DNA of 13,891 nucleotides from CAZPMC01 sp964587755 (GCA_964587755.1 CAZPMC010000051.1:1-13891), one strand, 5' to 3'; shown: positions 7,214-13,783, numbered from the stretch's first letter. Made by a program: numbers and translations. Notes: generated by a model from the letters alone, not told the origin.

Positions 7214-7274
7214 GTTATCTTTTGCCCAATGAGGGGTATACTTTAGTAAGCGATTTGAAAGGGGAGAAAATTAA

Positions 7275-7748
7275 ATGGAAAAGGGTTTATTTTACCAATG
7301 TAAAAAATGCGGTAATGTTGTTGCGTTATTGAAATCATCCGGAATGGCTCTTAATTGCTGCGGGGAGGATATGGTTTTGATTGATGCAAATTCAACAGAT
7401 GCCTCTCAAGAGAAGCATGTACCGCAAGCATTATTAGAGAATGCCAGAATCAAAGTCTCAGTGGGCTCTGTTATCCATCCTATGACTGCAGAGCATTTTA
7501 TTGAATGGATAGCTCTTGTTACCGATGATAGAGAAGAATTTGTGTATCTAAAGCCGGGTAGAGAACCGGTAGTTGAGTTCCCGAATCATACAAGTGAAAA
7601 TAAGGTACCGTATACAGGAGAAAATGACGAAATTGTTCCAAATTGCGAAGGTACTCCATGCAATTTTGTTCTTCCTGATGATGCTGAAAGTAAGGCTGTT
7701 GTTTATGCATATTGCAATTTACATGGCCTTTGGAAAAAGGAAATTTGA
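7275..7748 (+). CDS. dfx: Desulfoferrodoxin (superoxide reductase) with an internal insertion
   Basis: Reduces superoxide to hydrogen peroxide in the cytoplasm of anaerobes without releasing oxygen. Residues 1-35 form the desulforedoxin-like centre I: Cys9 and Cys12 (CKKCG), Cys28-Cys29 (CCGE). The catalytic centre II has the expected ligands His48 (in EKHVP, with Glu46 and Lys47), His68 (HPM), His74 (EHFIEW), Cys147 and His150 (CNLHGLW). At 157 aa it is about 30 residues longer than the usual ~125. The extra part lies at about residues 103-137, between the VEF strand and the YCNLHG loop, and carries two more cysteines, Cys124 and Cys129. AAAGGGGAG lies nine bases before the ATG. No terminator separates it from tRNA-Tyr, so the two may share the terminator at 7937. 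No rubredoxin or rubrerythrin gene is adjacent. Confidence 0.93.
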   Translation: MEKGLFYQCKKCGNVVALLKSSGMALNCCGEDMVLIDANSTDASQEKHVPQALLENARIKVSVGSVIHPMTAEHFIEWIALVTDDREEFVYLKPGREPVVEFPNHTSENKVPYTGENDEIVPNCEGTPCNFVLPDDAESKAVVYAYCNLHGLWKKEI

Positions 7749-7764
7749 TATAACTCGTTTGGTA

Positions 7765-7794
7765 TTGACAAAGCAATGCTTCGTATTGTATTAT
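7765..7794 (+). promoter_or_regulatory. Promoter of tRNA-Tyr
   Basis: Perfect TTGACA (7765-7770), an 18-base spacer and TATTAT (7789-7794). It starts 17 bases after the desulfoferrodoxin stop codon and predicts a start near 7801, about 47 bases ahead of the tRNA. Confidence 0.7.
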
Positions 7795-7847
7795 ATTACT
7801 TGCGCCGATTTGAATCATAGGCGGAAGTTGAAAAACATATGAAGCAT

Positions 7848-7932
7848 GGAGGGGTTCCCGAGTGGCCAAAGGGGGCAGACTGTAAATCTGTTGTCAGAGA
7901 CTTCGATGGTTCAAATCCATCTCCCTCCACCA
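7848..7932 (+). tRNA. tRNA-Tyr (GTA)
   Basis: An 85-base class II tRNA with a long variable arm. Acceptor GGAGGGG pairs with TCCCTCC (one G-U), followed by discriminator A and an encoded CCA. The anticodon loop CTGTAAA between AGA and TCT gives GTA. T-arm GATGG/CCATC is perfect. Confidence 0.97.
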
Positions 7933-7936
7933 AAGT

Positions 7937-7964
7937 AAAAACTCTTGCATGTCAAGAGTTTTTT
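7937..7964. terminator. Terminator after tRNA-Tyr, overlapping the stop of the convergent GtrA gene
   Basis: A-run plus ACTCTTG, loop CATGT, CAAGAGT, then T-run. The T-run covers the first bases of the minus-strand stop codon (TTA at 7963-7965), and the A-run gives a U-tail on the minus strand, so it can end both transcripts. Confidence 0.88.
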
Positions 7965-8400
7965 ATTTATATATTATCTTCCTATATATAATAAAATTCC
8001 ATCCGACAATAGCACCGATAGCAAAGACCTTTGCTAATAGATAGCTCATACTTAATTTATCGGTTAATAGATACATAATAATATCGGAGGCTGCCAAATT
8101 GAAGACGAAAAGAAAAAAATACATAGCTAATTGTTTTTTTAGATTGGCAGTGGATTTGAATGACCATATTCTGTTGATGAAAAAATTAAACCAAAAAACA
8201 ATACTAAGTGCAATAGAATTGGACAATACAACAGAAAGCTTAGCAATATCCCTAAAAACATAAAGCAAAGAAAATTCTATTGCGGCGCTGGTTAACCCGG
8301 TGATAGCATAACGGAAAAACTGTGTCAATGATTCTGCTGTTACAAACCTTGACAAAAATTCTACCTTTCTTAACTTGTTTGCAATACTTTCAATAATCAT
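7963..8400 (-). CDS. GtrA-family membrane protein
   Basis: Small four-helix membrane protein. The family is linked to moving lipid-linked sugars across the membrane or to modifying cell-surface polysaccharides, often with a glycosyltransferase partner. After a charged amphipathic N-terminus, the opening FFRYAITGLTSAAIEF (from about residue 28) is the typical GtrA signature. Hydrophobic segments are at about 28-49, 57-81, 90-111 and 119-144, and the family's NFFINRIWSF motif follows helix 2. Length (145 aa) is standard. Upstream of the ATG there is only a weak GGGACGG, so translation may be modest. No glycosyltransferase gene adjoins it. It is divergent from the LCP gene, which suggests envelope glycopolymer work, but the substrate is unknown. 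Confidence 0.88.
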   Translation of the reverse strand: MIIESIANKLRKVEFLSRFVTAESLTQFFRYAITGLTSAAIEFSLLYVFRDIAKLSVVLSNSIALSIVFWFNFFINRIWSFKSTANLKKQLAMYFFLFVFNLAASDIIMYLLTDKLSMSYLLAKVFAIGAIVGWNFIIYRKIIYK

Positions 8401-8438
8401 AGTATACCGTCCCAGTTTACTAGTCTAAACTTCCTTTT

Positions 8439-8467
8439 ATTATATATAATGTAAGGATTAATCTCAA
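8439..8467 (-). promoter_or_regulatory. Promoter of the GtrA-family gene
   Basis: On the minus strand TTGAGA (8462-8467), a 17-base spacer and a perfect TATAAT (8439-8444), about 40 bases before the ATG. Confidence 0.7.
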
Positions 8468-8489
8468 GGCATGGTACAAACATAAAATT

Positions 8490-8519
8490 TTGCATTAAAA
8501 GGTTTTCATAACGCATAAT
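8490..8519 (+). promoter_or_regulatory. Promoter of the LCP gene and downstream operon
   Basis: TTGCAT (8490-8495), 18 bases, CATAAT (8514-8519). It lies 41 bases before the ATG and is divergent from the GtrA promoter, with about 22 bases between the two -35 boxes. Each box departs from consensus. Confidence 0.5.
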
Positions 8520-8559
8520 AATTACTGACAATTGATTAATAATTTTTCGAGGTTTCTTT

Positions 8560-9483
8560 ATGAGAATGACAAAATTTTTTCAAAGGGCTTGCATTGTGTT
8601 GCTTCTTGCCATGTTTGGAAATGGAGTGTATTTTTTGTCAGAACAGTTTGCTATCACTAATAGACACATTCCTGAACCCATCAGTGATAATAAAAAAACT
8701 GAAGAAAATCCCAGCTTAGTTAGCAGCGCAACAAAAGAGGTTCCGTTGAATTTGCTCGTTCTCGGCCTTGATAAGGATAAAACAAGATGTGATGTAATTA
8801 TGGTATTTAATTTTAACCCAAACACCTCAAAACTTAAGCTCTTGTCAATTGCCAGGGATACAAGAGTCCGTGACGGGGGCAGGTATAGAAAAATAAACAC
8901 ATTATATTCGCGGGGGAGAGAAGAGGAGGTAGCAGATAAAGTTACGCAGATAACAGGGCTTCCCATACACTACTATATTACAATGGATTTTAAAGGCTTC
9001 AGGAAGGTTATTGACGTATTAGGTGGAGTAGAATTTTATGTTCCATTTTCAATGAACTATGATGACCCGACACAGAAGCTTCACATCCATCTGAAAAAAG
9101 GATGGCAGCTTCTAAACGGGCGTAAAGCAGAGCAGCTTGTGCGTTACAGAAAAGGCAACGCAGGACAGGGATATTTAGAGGGCGATATCGGCAGAATAAA
9201 GATGCAGCAAGAGTTTATTAAAGAGCTGGTCAGGCAGAAATTGAGCTTTAAATACATTTCAAAGGTTGATGAGCTTTTCGATATAATAAAGGAGCATATC
9301 AGGACAAATATTATGCTCAGCGATATTGCAAATCAAATAGAAAATATTAAGAAAATTAAAATGGATGAAATAGAATCATACACAATACCCGGAGAAAGTA
9401 AGAAAATTAGCAACGTTTGGTATTACATTTACGATGAGGAAGCTGTTAAAGAGATGATGGAAACGCTTTTCGTTGAAAACTGA
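8560..9483 (+). CDS. LytR-CpsA-Psr (LCP) family protein
   Basis: LCP proteins are membrane-anchored enzymes that attach teichoic acids, capsule or other anionic glycopolymers from lipid carriers to peptidoglycan. This one has a short cytoplasmic N-terminus, one membrane segment at about residues 10-27 and an extracellular LCP domain from about residue 62. Recognisable blocks are LNLLVLGLD, the acidic TRCDVIMVF (Asp78; usually RTD), LLSIARDTRV with Arg99-Asp100 (usually SIPRD), a KINTLYSRG block, IHYYITMDFKGF with VIDVLGGVEFYVP, and LVRYR followed by EGDIGRIKMQQ. The polyprenyl-phosphate binding Arg and Asp residues of the family thus appear present. Length (307 aa) is typical of short LCP proteins. 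CGAGGT lies seven bases upstream of the ATG. It heads the plus-strand run that continues with the phosphodiesterase gene. Confidence 0.93.
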   Translation: MRMTKFFQRACIVLLLAMFGNGVYFLSEQFAITNRHIPEPISDNKKTEENPSLVSSATKEVPLNLLVLGLDKDKTRCDVIMVFNFNPNTSKLKLLSIARDTRVRDGGRYRKINTLYSRGREEEVADKVTQITGLPIHYYITMDFKGFRKVIDVLGGVEFYVPFSMNYDDPTQKLHIHLKKGWQLLNGRKAEQLVRYRKGNAGQGYLEGDIGRIKMQQEFIKELVRQKLSFKYISKVDELFDIIKEHIRTNIMLSDIANQIENIKKIKMDEIESYTIPGESKKISNVWYYIYDEEAVKEMMETLFVEN

Positions 9484-9501
9484 ATTTATTTCTGCTATAG
9501 T
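9473..9501 (+). promoter_or_regulatory. Internal promoter giving a near-leaderless phosphodiesterase transcript
   Basis: TTGAAA (9473-9478) within the last codons of the LCP gene, a 17-base spacer and TATAGT (9496-9501). The predicted start is near 9508, only about 11 bases before the ATG at 9519. The purine run GAAAGGGG (9511-9518) touches the ATG with no spacing, far closer than normal, so initiation there may be atypical. Confidence 0.5.
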
Positions 9502-9518
9502 CTTATTATGGAAAGGGG

Positions 9519-10265
9519 ATGAGCGGCATCAAAGCACCATTGATTATCGCACATAGAGGTGCGTCAAAAATAGCACCGGAGAACACAATGGCATCTTTTA
9601 GAAAGGCATTGGAGCTTGGTGCAGGAGGTATTGAGCTTGATGTACATCTTAGCAGTGACGGTCAATTGGTTGTTATCCACGATGAACAGCTTGAAAGAAC
9701 AAGCAATGGCAAGGGCTTTGTTAAGGAAAAAACACTGGATGAATTAAGAACACTTGATTTCGGCTCATGGTTTTCACCAGAGTTTAAGAATGAAAAAATC
9801 CCCACTCTGGAAGAGGTACTAGATCTATTAGATAACTGGGACGGACTATTAAATATTGAGATTAAGAATGGTCCCGTTTTTTACCCCGGAATTGAAAGGG
9901 CGGTTTCACAGGCTGTAACCGCCTACAAACGAGCAAACCGTACCATCATTTCATCATTCAATCATTACAGCCTTGTAGAAATAAGAAAGCTTAACCCGCA
10001 GCTTATTACAGCGCCGCTGTATATGGCCGGCATTTATGAGCCTTGGGAATATGCTAAAAGGCTTGGAGCTGCTGCAATACATCCTTTATTTTACAATATT
10101 GTTCCTGAAGTAGTGAAAGGATGCAAGCTAAACAATATAAAAATAAACCCTTTTACAGTAGACCAACGGTCGCATATAAAAGCGATGGTTGCGGCAGGTG
10201 TTGACGGCATTATAACAAACGTTCCTGATATAGCGCTTAAAATAGTGAAAGAAATGGGAGGCTAA
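9519..10265 (+). CDS. Glycerophosphodiester phosphodiesterase (GDPD family)
   Basis: Cytoplasmic TIM-barrel hydrolase that cleaves glycerophosphodiesters to glycerol 3-phosphate and an alcohol. The catalytic set is present: His12-Arg13 (AHRGA), Glu21-Asn22 (PENT), Glu39 and Asp41 (IELDVHLS), and His54 (VIHDE). Later blocks also fit: IPTLEEVLDLL, LNIEIKN, IISSFNH and the C-terminal NPFTVD with DGIITNVPD. At 248 aa with no signal peptide it matches the short cytosolic UgpQ-like type. The ATG is the only reasonable start, because a stop codon in frame lies at 9498 and no start codon comes between. It follows the LCP gene by 35 bases and precedes the MFS gene by 4. Substrates could be phospholipid breakdown products or teichoic fragments. 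Confidence 0.94.
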   Translation: MSGIKAPLIIAHRGASKIAPENTMASFRKALELGAGGIELDVHLSSDGQLVVIHDEQLERTSNGKGFVKEKTLDELRTLDFGSWFSPEFKNEKIPTLEEVLDLLDNWDGLLNIEIKNGPVFYPGIERAVSQAVTAYKRANRTIISSFNHYSLVEIRKLNPQLITAPLYMAGIYEPWEYAKRLGAAAIHPLFYNIVPEVVKGCKLNNIKINPFTVDQRSHIKAMVAAGVDGIITNVPDIALKIVKEMGG

Positions 10266-10269
10266 AGCT

Positions 10270-11502
10270 ATGAAGCTGGATTACAAAAAAACTTTTCTTA
10301 TTGGCCTGGGCTTTTTTACAGTCAGCATTGTATGGGGGCTTTATAACGTAGCAGTGCCAATTTATTTGAAGCAGTTAGGATTGTCGGGTGTTGCAGTAGG
10401 CTCCGTTATGACCATCGATAATATATTCGCAATAGTTCTACTACCTGTCTTCGGTGCACTAAGTGACAGAACCTATAATAGATATGGAAGAAGGATGCCC
10501 TATCTGCTTGTGGGTATACCTCTGTCGGCACTGGCATTCATATTGATACCGGTTATGCGGAAAAACATTGTAACTCTTATGTCTGTCGTCATAGCAATGA
10601 ATTTCTTTATGAGTATTTACAGAGCTCCTACAGTTGCACTAATGCCTGATTTTACACCCAGACCGCTAAGAAGCAAAGCAAATGGGGTCATTAACTTTAT
10701 CGGGGGAGTGGGATCGGTCATTGCGTTTTTAATTGGCGGATTCCTGTTTGATACAAATGAGTTTCTCCCATTTGCTGTAGGCTCCCTTATCCTTATTTTC
10801 ACGATAATCATAATGTACTTATCTATTCATGAGCCTAAGGAAATTGCTGATGACCAACCTGAGGAGAATAGTGAGAAGAAAGCAGTAAGTGGGATAGGGA
10901 AAAACCTGAGCCTTATATTCCTTCTTCTTGCAATATTCTTCTGGTTCACAAGCTTCAATGCTGTGGAGACTTTCTTTTCCACCTATGGAGAGGTTGTCTT
11001 AAACATCACAAAGGGGACGTCTTCGTTTATGCTGGCAATTTTCTCGGGGATGCTTGTTATCTTTTCAATTCCCTCTGGGTTTTTAGCCACAAAAATCGGA
11101 AGGAAAAAGACAATCTTATCGGGAATTACATTGCTATTCCTGACATTCTTAAGTATTAATTTTATTCCCAAAACAGATATCTGGCCCTTTTACATATTGC
11201 TTGCAGTGGGAGGCATTAGCTGGGCTCTGATAAATATTAATTCCTACCCCATGGTTGTGGAGATGACGTCAAATAAAGGAATCGGCAAGTACACCGGCTA
11301 CTATTACTTTTTCTCAATGCTTGCTGCTATTATAAGCCCTATTTTATTTGGTTATATAAAGGATCATCTTGGAGATGAATTCTTATTTGTTTATGCTAGT
11401 ATATCGATGGTGTTTGCTTTCTTCTTTATGATGCTTGTCAAACATGGAGATGTTAGGCTACCGGAAAAAAAGGGCTTTGAAAGCATTGAGCATATGGAAT
11501 AA
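10270..11502 (+). CDS. MFS transporter, SLC45/GPH-like group
   Basis: Inner-membrane carrier with about twelve hydrophobic segments over 410 aa. The loop between helices 2 and 3 reads GALSDRTYNRYGRRMPYL (62-79). This Asp-Arg plus GRRxPY form is characteristic of the SLC45 and glycoside-pentoside-hexuronide-like carriers, which move sugars or glycosides with a cation. The equivalent loop in the second half is ATKIGRKKT. A charged central loop (about 188-210, rich in Glu, Asp and Lys) separates the two six-helix halves. GGGAGG lies inside the last codons of the phosphodiesterase gene, nine bases before the ATG, so the two genes are translationally linked. The stop overlaps the next ATG (TAATG). 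The substrate cannot be read from sequence; glycoside and glycerophosphodiester products are both open. Confidence 0.87.
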   Translation: MKLDYKKTFLIGLGFFTVSIVWGLYNVAVPIYLKQLGLSGVAVGSVMTIDNIFAIVLLPVFGALSDRTYNRYGRRMPYLLVGIPLSALAFILIPVMRKNIVTLMSVVIAMNFFMSIYRAPTVALMPDFTPRPLRSKANGVINFIGGVGSVIAFLIGGFLFDTNEFLPFAVGSLILIFTIIIMYLSIHEPKEIADDQPEENSEKKAVSGIGKNLSLIFLLLAIFFWFTSFNAVETFFSTYGEVVLNITKGTSSFMLAIFSGMLVIFSIPSGFLATKIGRKKTILSGITLLFLTFLSINFIPKTDIWPFYILLAVGGISWALININSYPMVVEMTSNKGIGKYTGYYYFFSMLAAIISPILFGYIKDHLGDEFLFVYASISMVFAFFFMMLVKHGDVRLPEKKGFESIEHME

Positions 11503-12071
11503 TGAAAATGATACTTAATTGGGATGAGTTTGTTAACAGATGTAAAGCATGTAAAAATTGCATTCTGGCAGAAACAAGAAACAGCGTTGTTGTGGAGCGG
11601 GGATCAAGAACTGCGCCGCTTATGCTTATCGGTGAAGGGCCGGGACGGCAAGAGGACGAGCAGGGAAAGCCTTTTGTAGGCGAAGCGGGTCAGTTGCTTG
11701 ATAACCTTCTTTCCGCTTTGATGTTTAAAGCGGAGGACTATTACATATGTAATATTGTAAAATGCCGGCCACCTTCAAACAGGACTCCCACAGATAACGA
11801 GGCTGAGGCGTGCCTTGGGTGGCTGAGAAATCAAGTAAAGCTTGTAAGACCGCTTATAATGGTTTGTTTAGGCACAACAGCAGCAAGGCACATAATCGGC
11901 AAAGATTCAAGGGTTACAAAAATAAGAGGCCAATGGATAGAGCGGAAGGGCTTTTGGATTATGCCCACATTTCACCCTGCAGCATTATTGAGAGACCCTC
12001 TAAAGAAGGCTTTGCTTTTTGAGGATATGAAAAGTGTAAAAATGAAACTGGATCAATTGAGGGAGACTTAA
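11502..12071 (+). CDS. Uracil-DNA glycosylase, family 4 (Fe-S type)
   Basis: Removes uracil from DNA to start base excision repair. The family-4 layout is complete: an N-terminal CKNC pair with Cys17 and Cys20, plus Cys88 (VKCRPP) and Cys104 (EACLGW), which together should bind a [4Fe-4S] cluster; an additional Cys14 is nearby. Motif 1 is GEGPGRQEDEQGKPFVGEAG (44-63), and the C-terminal motif is HPAALLRDP. KIRGQW lies between them, as in other members. Length (189 aa) is normal. The ATG overlaps the stop of the MFS gene (TAATG), with only a weak upstream GGA, which suggests re-initiation by ribosomes ending the previous gene. A second start two codons later (Met3) is possible. It is followed directly by a paralogue in the same overlap arrangement. 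Confidence 0.95.
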   Translation: MKMILNWDEFVNRCKACKNCILAETRNSVVVERGSRTAPLMLIGEGPGRQEDEQGKPFVGEAGQLLDNLLSALMFKAEDYYICNIVKCRPPSNRTPTDNEAEACLGWLRNQVKLVRPLIMVCLGTTAARHIIGKDSRVTKIRGQWIERKGFWIMPTFHPAALLRDPLKKALLFEDMKSVKMKLDQLRET

Positions 12072-12652
12072 TGACAAAGGAATATAAGCTTTCGGAAGTA
12101 TATGAGAAATATTCGTCCGAATTTGAGGGGAATGAATTTGTATTTGGTTGTGGCTTCCCAGAGCCTAAGGTGGTGTTGGTAGGTGAGGCTCCGGGACGGG
12201 AAGAAGTAAAGCTTTCCCGTCCTTTTTCAGGAGCTGCGGGCAGAAACCTTGACGAATTTCTTGCCTTAGCCGGCATTAACAGAGATGACATTTACATAAC
12301 TAATGCAATAAAGTACAGGCTTTCAAAGGTGAATCCCAAAACAGGAAGACTTTCAAACAGACCTGCTACTAAAGATGAAATAATGTCAAGCAGAATATAT
12401 CTTATCAGAGAGATTGAGATACTTCGGCCAAAATGGGTCGTGACAATGGGGAATGTGCCCCTTCGAGCAGTTACAGGGGATTTTTCATTGAATATCGGAG
12501 AATACCATGGCCGGGCTATATGTGTAAATGTAGGAAAGCATCAATGCATGTTGTTTCCTTTATATCATCCTGCTAGTGTCATTTATAACAGATCATTAAA
12601 GGAAGTGTGTGAGGCTGATATTATAGAGCTGGGAAGGTTAACTGCCCTTTGA
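12071..12652 (+). CDS. Uracil-DNA glycosylase superfamily paralogue lacking the Fe-S cysteines
   Basis: Related to the preceding gene by motif order: GEAPGREE (38-45) with RPFSGAAG (50-57) in place of motif 1, ITNAIKYRL (76-84) in place of the C-N-I-V-K-C block, and YHPASVIYN in place of HPAALL. All four cluster ligands are absent: the N-terminal CxxC is missing (a lone Cys27 precedes the fold), the CRPP cysteine is Tyr82, and the ACLGW cysteine aligns with serine. The protein should therefore fold without an iron-sulfur cluster. Whether it still removes uracil, prefers another damaged base, or only binds DNA is unknown. GAGGGAG (12059-12065) precedes the ATG, which overlaps the upstream stop (TAATG), so the pair is tightly coupled. 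A strong terminator follows. Confidence 0.85.
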   Translation: MTKEYKLSEVYEKYSSEFEGNEFVFGCGFPEPKVVLVGEAPGREEVKLSRPFSGAAGRNLDEFLALAGINRDDIYITNAIKYRLSKVNPKTGRLSNRPATKDEIMSSRIYLIREIEILRPKWVVTMGNVPLRAVTGDFSLNIGEYHGRAICVNVGKHQCMLFPLYHPASVIYNRSLKEVCEADIIELGRLTAL

Positions 12653-12661
12653 GCACCCAAT

Positions 12662-12695
12662 AAAAAAAGTGCAATATTAAGACTGCACTTTTTTT
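12662..12695. terminator. Bidirectional terminator between convergent units
   Basis: Seven A plus GTGCA, a ten-base loop, then TGCAC plus seven T. The fully paired stem of 12 bp with A and T tails works on either strand. It closes the plus-strand operon and can stop the minus-strand methyltransferase transcript. Confidence 0.92.
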
Positions 12696-12732
12696 GATGG
12701 AATTAATTTTTGTAAATTGTGCGAAAGCTAAT

Positions 12733-13533
12733 TTAGAAATCCAGAAGGCCTTCCCTGAATTTTGTCAGATAGTTCATGCAGAAATCGTCCTGACCCAACA
12801 GGGCTTCTGTCGCATATACAAAGGACATAAGCTTTTTGTCAAGAGGATTCATAATGGCGCAGTCCAGTCCGTTAGACATGGCAATAATCAGGAATGCCTG
12901 ATTGACAAGCTTTCTTGCAGGGATTCCGAAGGAGATGTTGCTCAATCCGCATGCTATGTGAACCTTAGGGAATTCCTGTCTGACCTTGCGTATTGTATCG
13001 ATGGCCACTACGCCGTAGTGAGAGCCTGTTCCTATAGGCCTTATCATAGGATCGATATAGATATCTTCAATACTGACTCCTTCCTTTGTTAGCTTCTCAA
13101 TAAGTGATTCAGCAATTTTAACCCTGTCTTCAACAGTTTCAGGCATGCCGCTGTCATCCATGCAAAGTGCAATCACTGCCGTATCATACTCTTTAATAAG
13201 TGGTAGCACAGAATTGAATCTTTTTGTCTCATTAGTGATGGAATTGACAATAGGCTTACCGTTCTTATTAGCCTTAAGTCCTGCCTCAAGGGCTAGGGGA
13301 TTTGGGGAATCAATGGATAAGGGTGTATCAACAGCTTGAGTTACAGTTTCAACAAGCCATTTCATCCTTTCTGGTTCATCATTGATAAAAATTCCTACAT
13401 TAATATCAATAAAGGCAGCGCCAGCATCGACCTGCCTTCTGGCTAAATCCTGAATTGCAGCAGCATCATAGTTTTCCATGAGTGGTTTTACTGATTTGAC
13501 ACTGCTATTTAGCTTTTCTCCGATAATAATCAT
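12733..13533 (-). CDS. Methyltetrahydrofolate:corrinoid methyltransferase (AcsE/MtgA type)
   Basis: Pterin-binding TIM-barrel enzyme that passes the methyl group of 5-methyltetrahydrofolate to the cobalt of a corrinoid protein. It serves the Wood-Ljungdahl pathway or methylotrophic corrinoid systems in anaerobes. The opening IIIGEKLN and DINVG (43-47) are family marks. Asp75 (SIDSPN), Asn97 (VNSITNE), Asp161 (YIDPMIRP) and Asn199 (GLSNISFG) match the folate-binding residues I recall for Moorella AcsE (Asp75, Asn96, Asp160, Asn199). Length (266 aa) is typical. It lacks the cobalamin and activation domains of methionine synthase, so it is not a MetH fragment. A consensus AGGAGG sits seven bases upstream of the ATG. 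Transcription is monocistronic within the window. No corrinoid protein or CO dehydrogenase gene is in view, so the partner is unknown. Confidence 0.92.
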   Translation of the reverse strand: MIIIGEKLNSSVKSVKPLMENYDAAAIQDLARRQVDAGAAFIDINVGIFINDEPERMKWLVETVTQAVDTPLSIDSPNPLALEAGLKANKNGKPIVNSITNETKRFNSVLPLIKEYDTAVIALCMDDSGMPETVEDRVKIAESLIEKLTKEGVSIEDIYIDPMIRPIGTGSHYGVVAIDTIRKVRQEFPKVHIACGLSNISFGIPARKLVNQAFLIIAMSNGLDCAIMNPLDKKLMSFVYATEALLGQDDFCMNYLTKFREGLLDF

Positions 13534-13568
13534 TACTGTTCCTCCTCACTTGCATAACCGTTAAGACA

Positions 13569-13597
13569 ATTATAGATTAACTTGAATTTTATAACAA
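13569..13597 (-). promoter_or_regulatory. Promoter of the methyltransferase gene
   Basis: On the minus strand TTGTTA (13592-13597), a 17-base spacer and a perfect TATAAT (13569-13574). It is back to back with the plus-strand promoter at 13620, with 22 bases between the -35 boxes. Confidence 0.7.
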
Positions 13598-13619
13598 CAG
13601 ATTTAAATAAAAAAGGCTA

Positions 13620-13649
13620 TTGACACGTAAAGTTTTCTGGTGTTATAAT
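13620..13649 (+). promoter_or_regulatory. Upstream promoter (P1) of a predicted rRNA operon
   Basis: Perfect TTGACA (13620-13625), an 18-base spacer ending in an extended-type TGT, and a perfect TATAAT (13644-13649). The predicted start is near 13656. Confidence 0.85.
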
Positions 13650-13748
13650 ACAAAAGCTGTCGTTGCAAAGACTGTCATCAATATCCACCAAAACAGAAAA
13701 GATAACCGTTTGAGGTGCGACTTGAGAACATAGACTCAAAAAATGTGG

Positions 13749-13777
13749 TTGACAGAATGACGGCAAAATGATAAAAT
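13749..13777 (+). promoter_or_regulatory. Downstream promoter (P2) of a predicted rRNA operon
   Basis: Perfect TTGACA (13749-13754), a 17-base spacer and TAAAAT (13772-13777). It lies 129 bases after P1 in the same direction. Tandem strong promoters with no ORF behind them are usual for rRNA operons. Confidence 0.8.
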
Positions 13778-13783
13778 ATAAAA

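Noticed and set aside
7237..7242. TATACT as a second desulfoferrodoxin promoter
   Set aside because: A -10-like box exists, but the best -35 candidate (TTGTTA at 7212) is 19 bases away and falls in the U-tract of the terminator, so it cannot be defended.
7573..7842. 89-codon plus-strand ORF overlapping the end of the desulfoferrodoxin gene
   Set aside because: Out-of-frame overlap with a conserved gene, and it runs through the tRNA-Tyr promoter; no ribosome binding site.
7519..7869. 116-codon minus-strand ORF across the desulfoferrodoxin end and into tRNA-Tyr
   Set aside because: It overlaps a solid gene and a tRNA, has no ribosome binding site, and its composition is that of an antisense frame.
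8580..8966. 128-codon minus-strand ORF within the LCP gene
   Set aside because: Antisense to a conserved LCP domain, with no start signal and no recognisable motif.
12694..13092. 132-codon plus-strand ORF
   Set aside because: It lies antisense to the clear methyltransferase gene, starts next to a terminator without a ribosome binding site, and its translation shows no domain.
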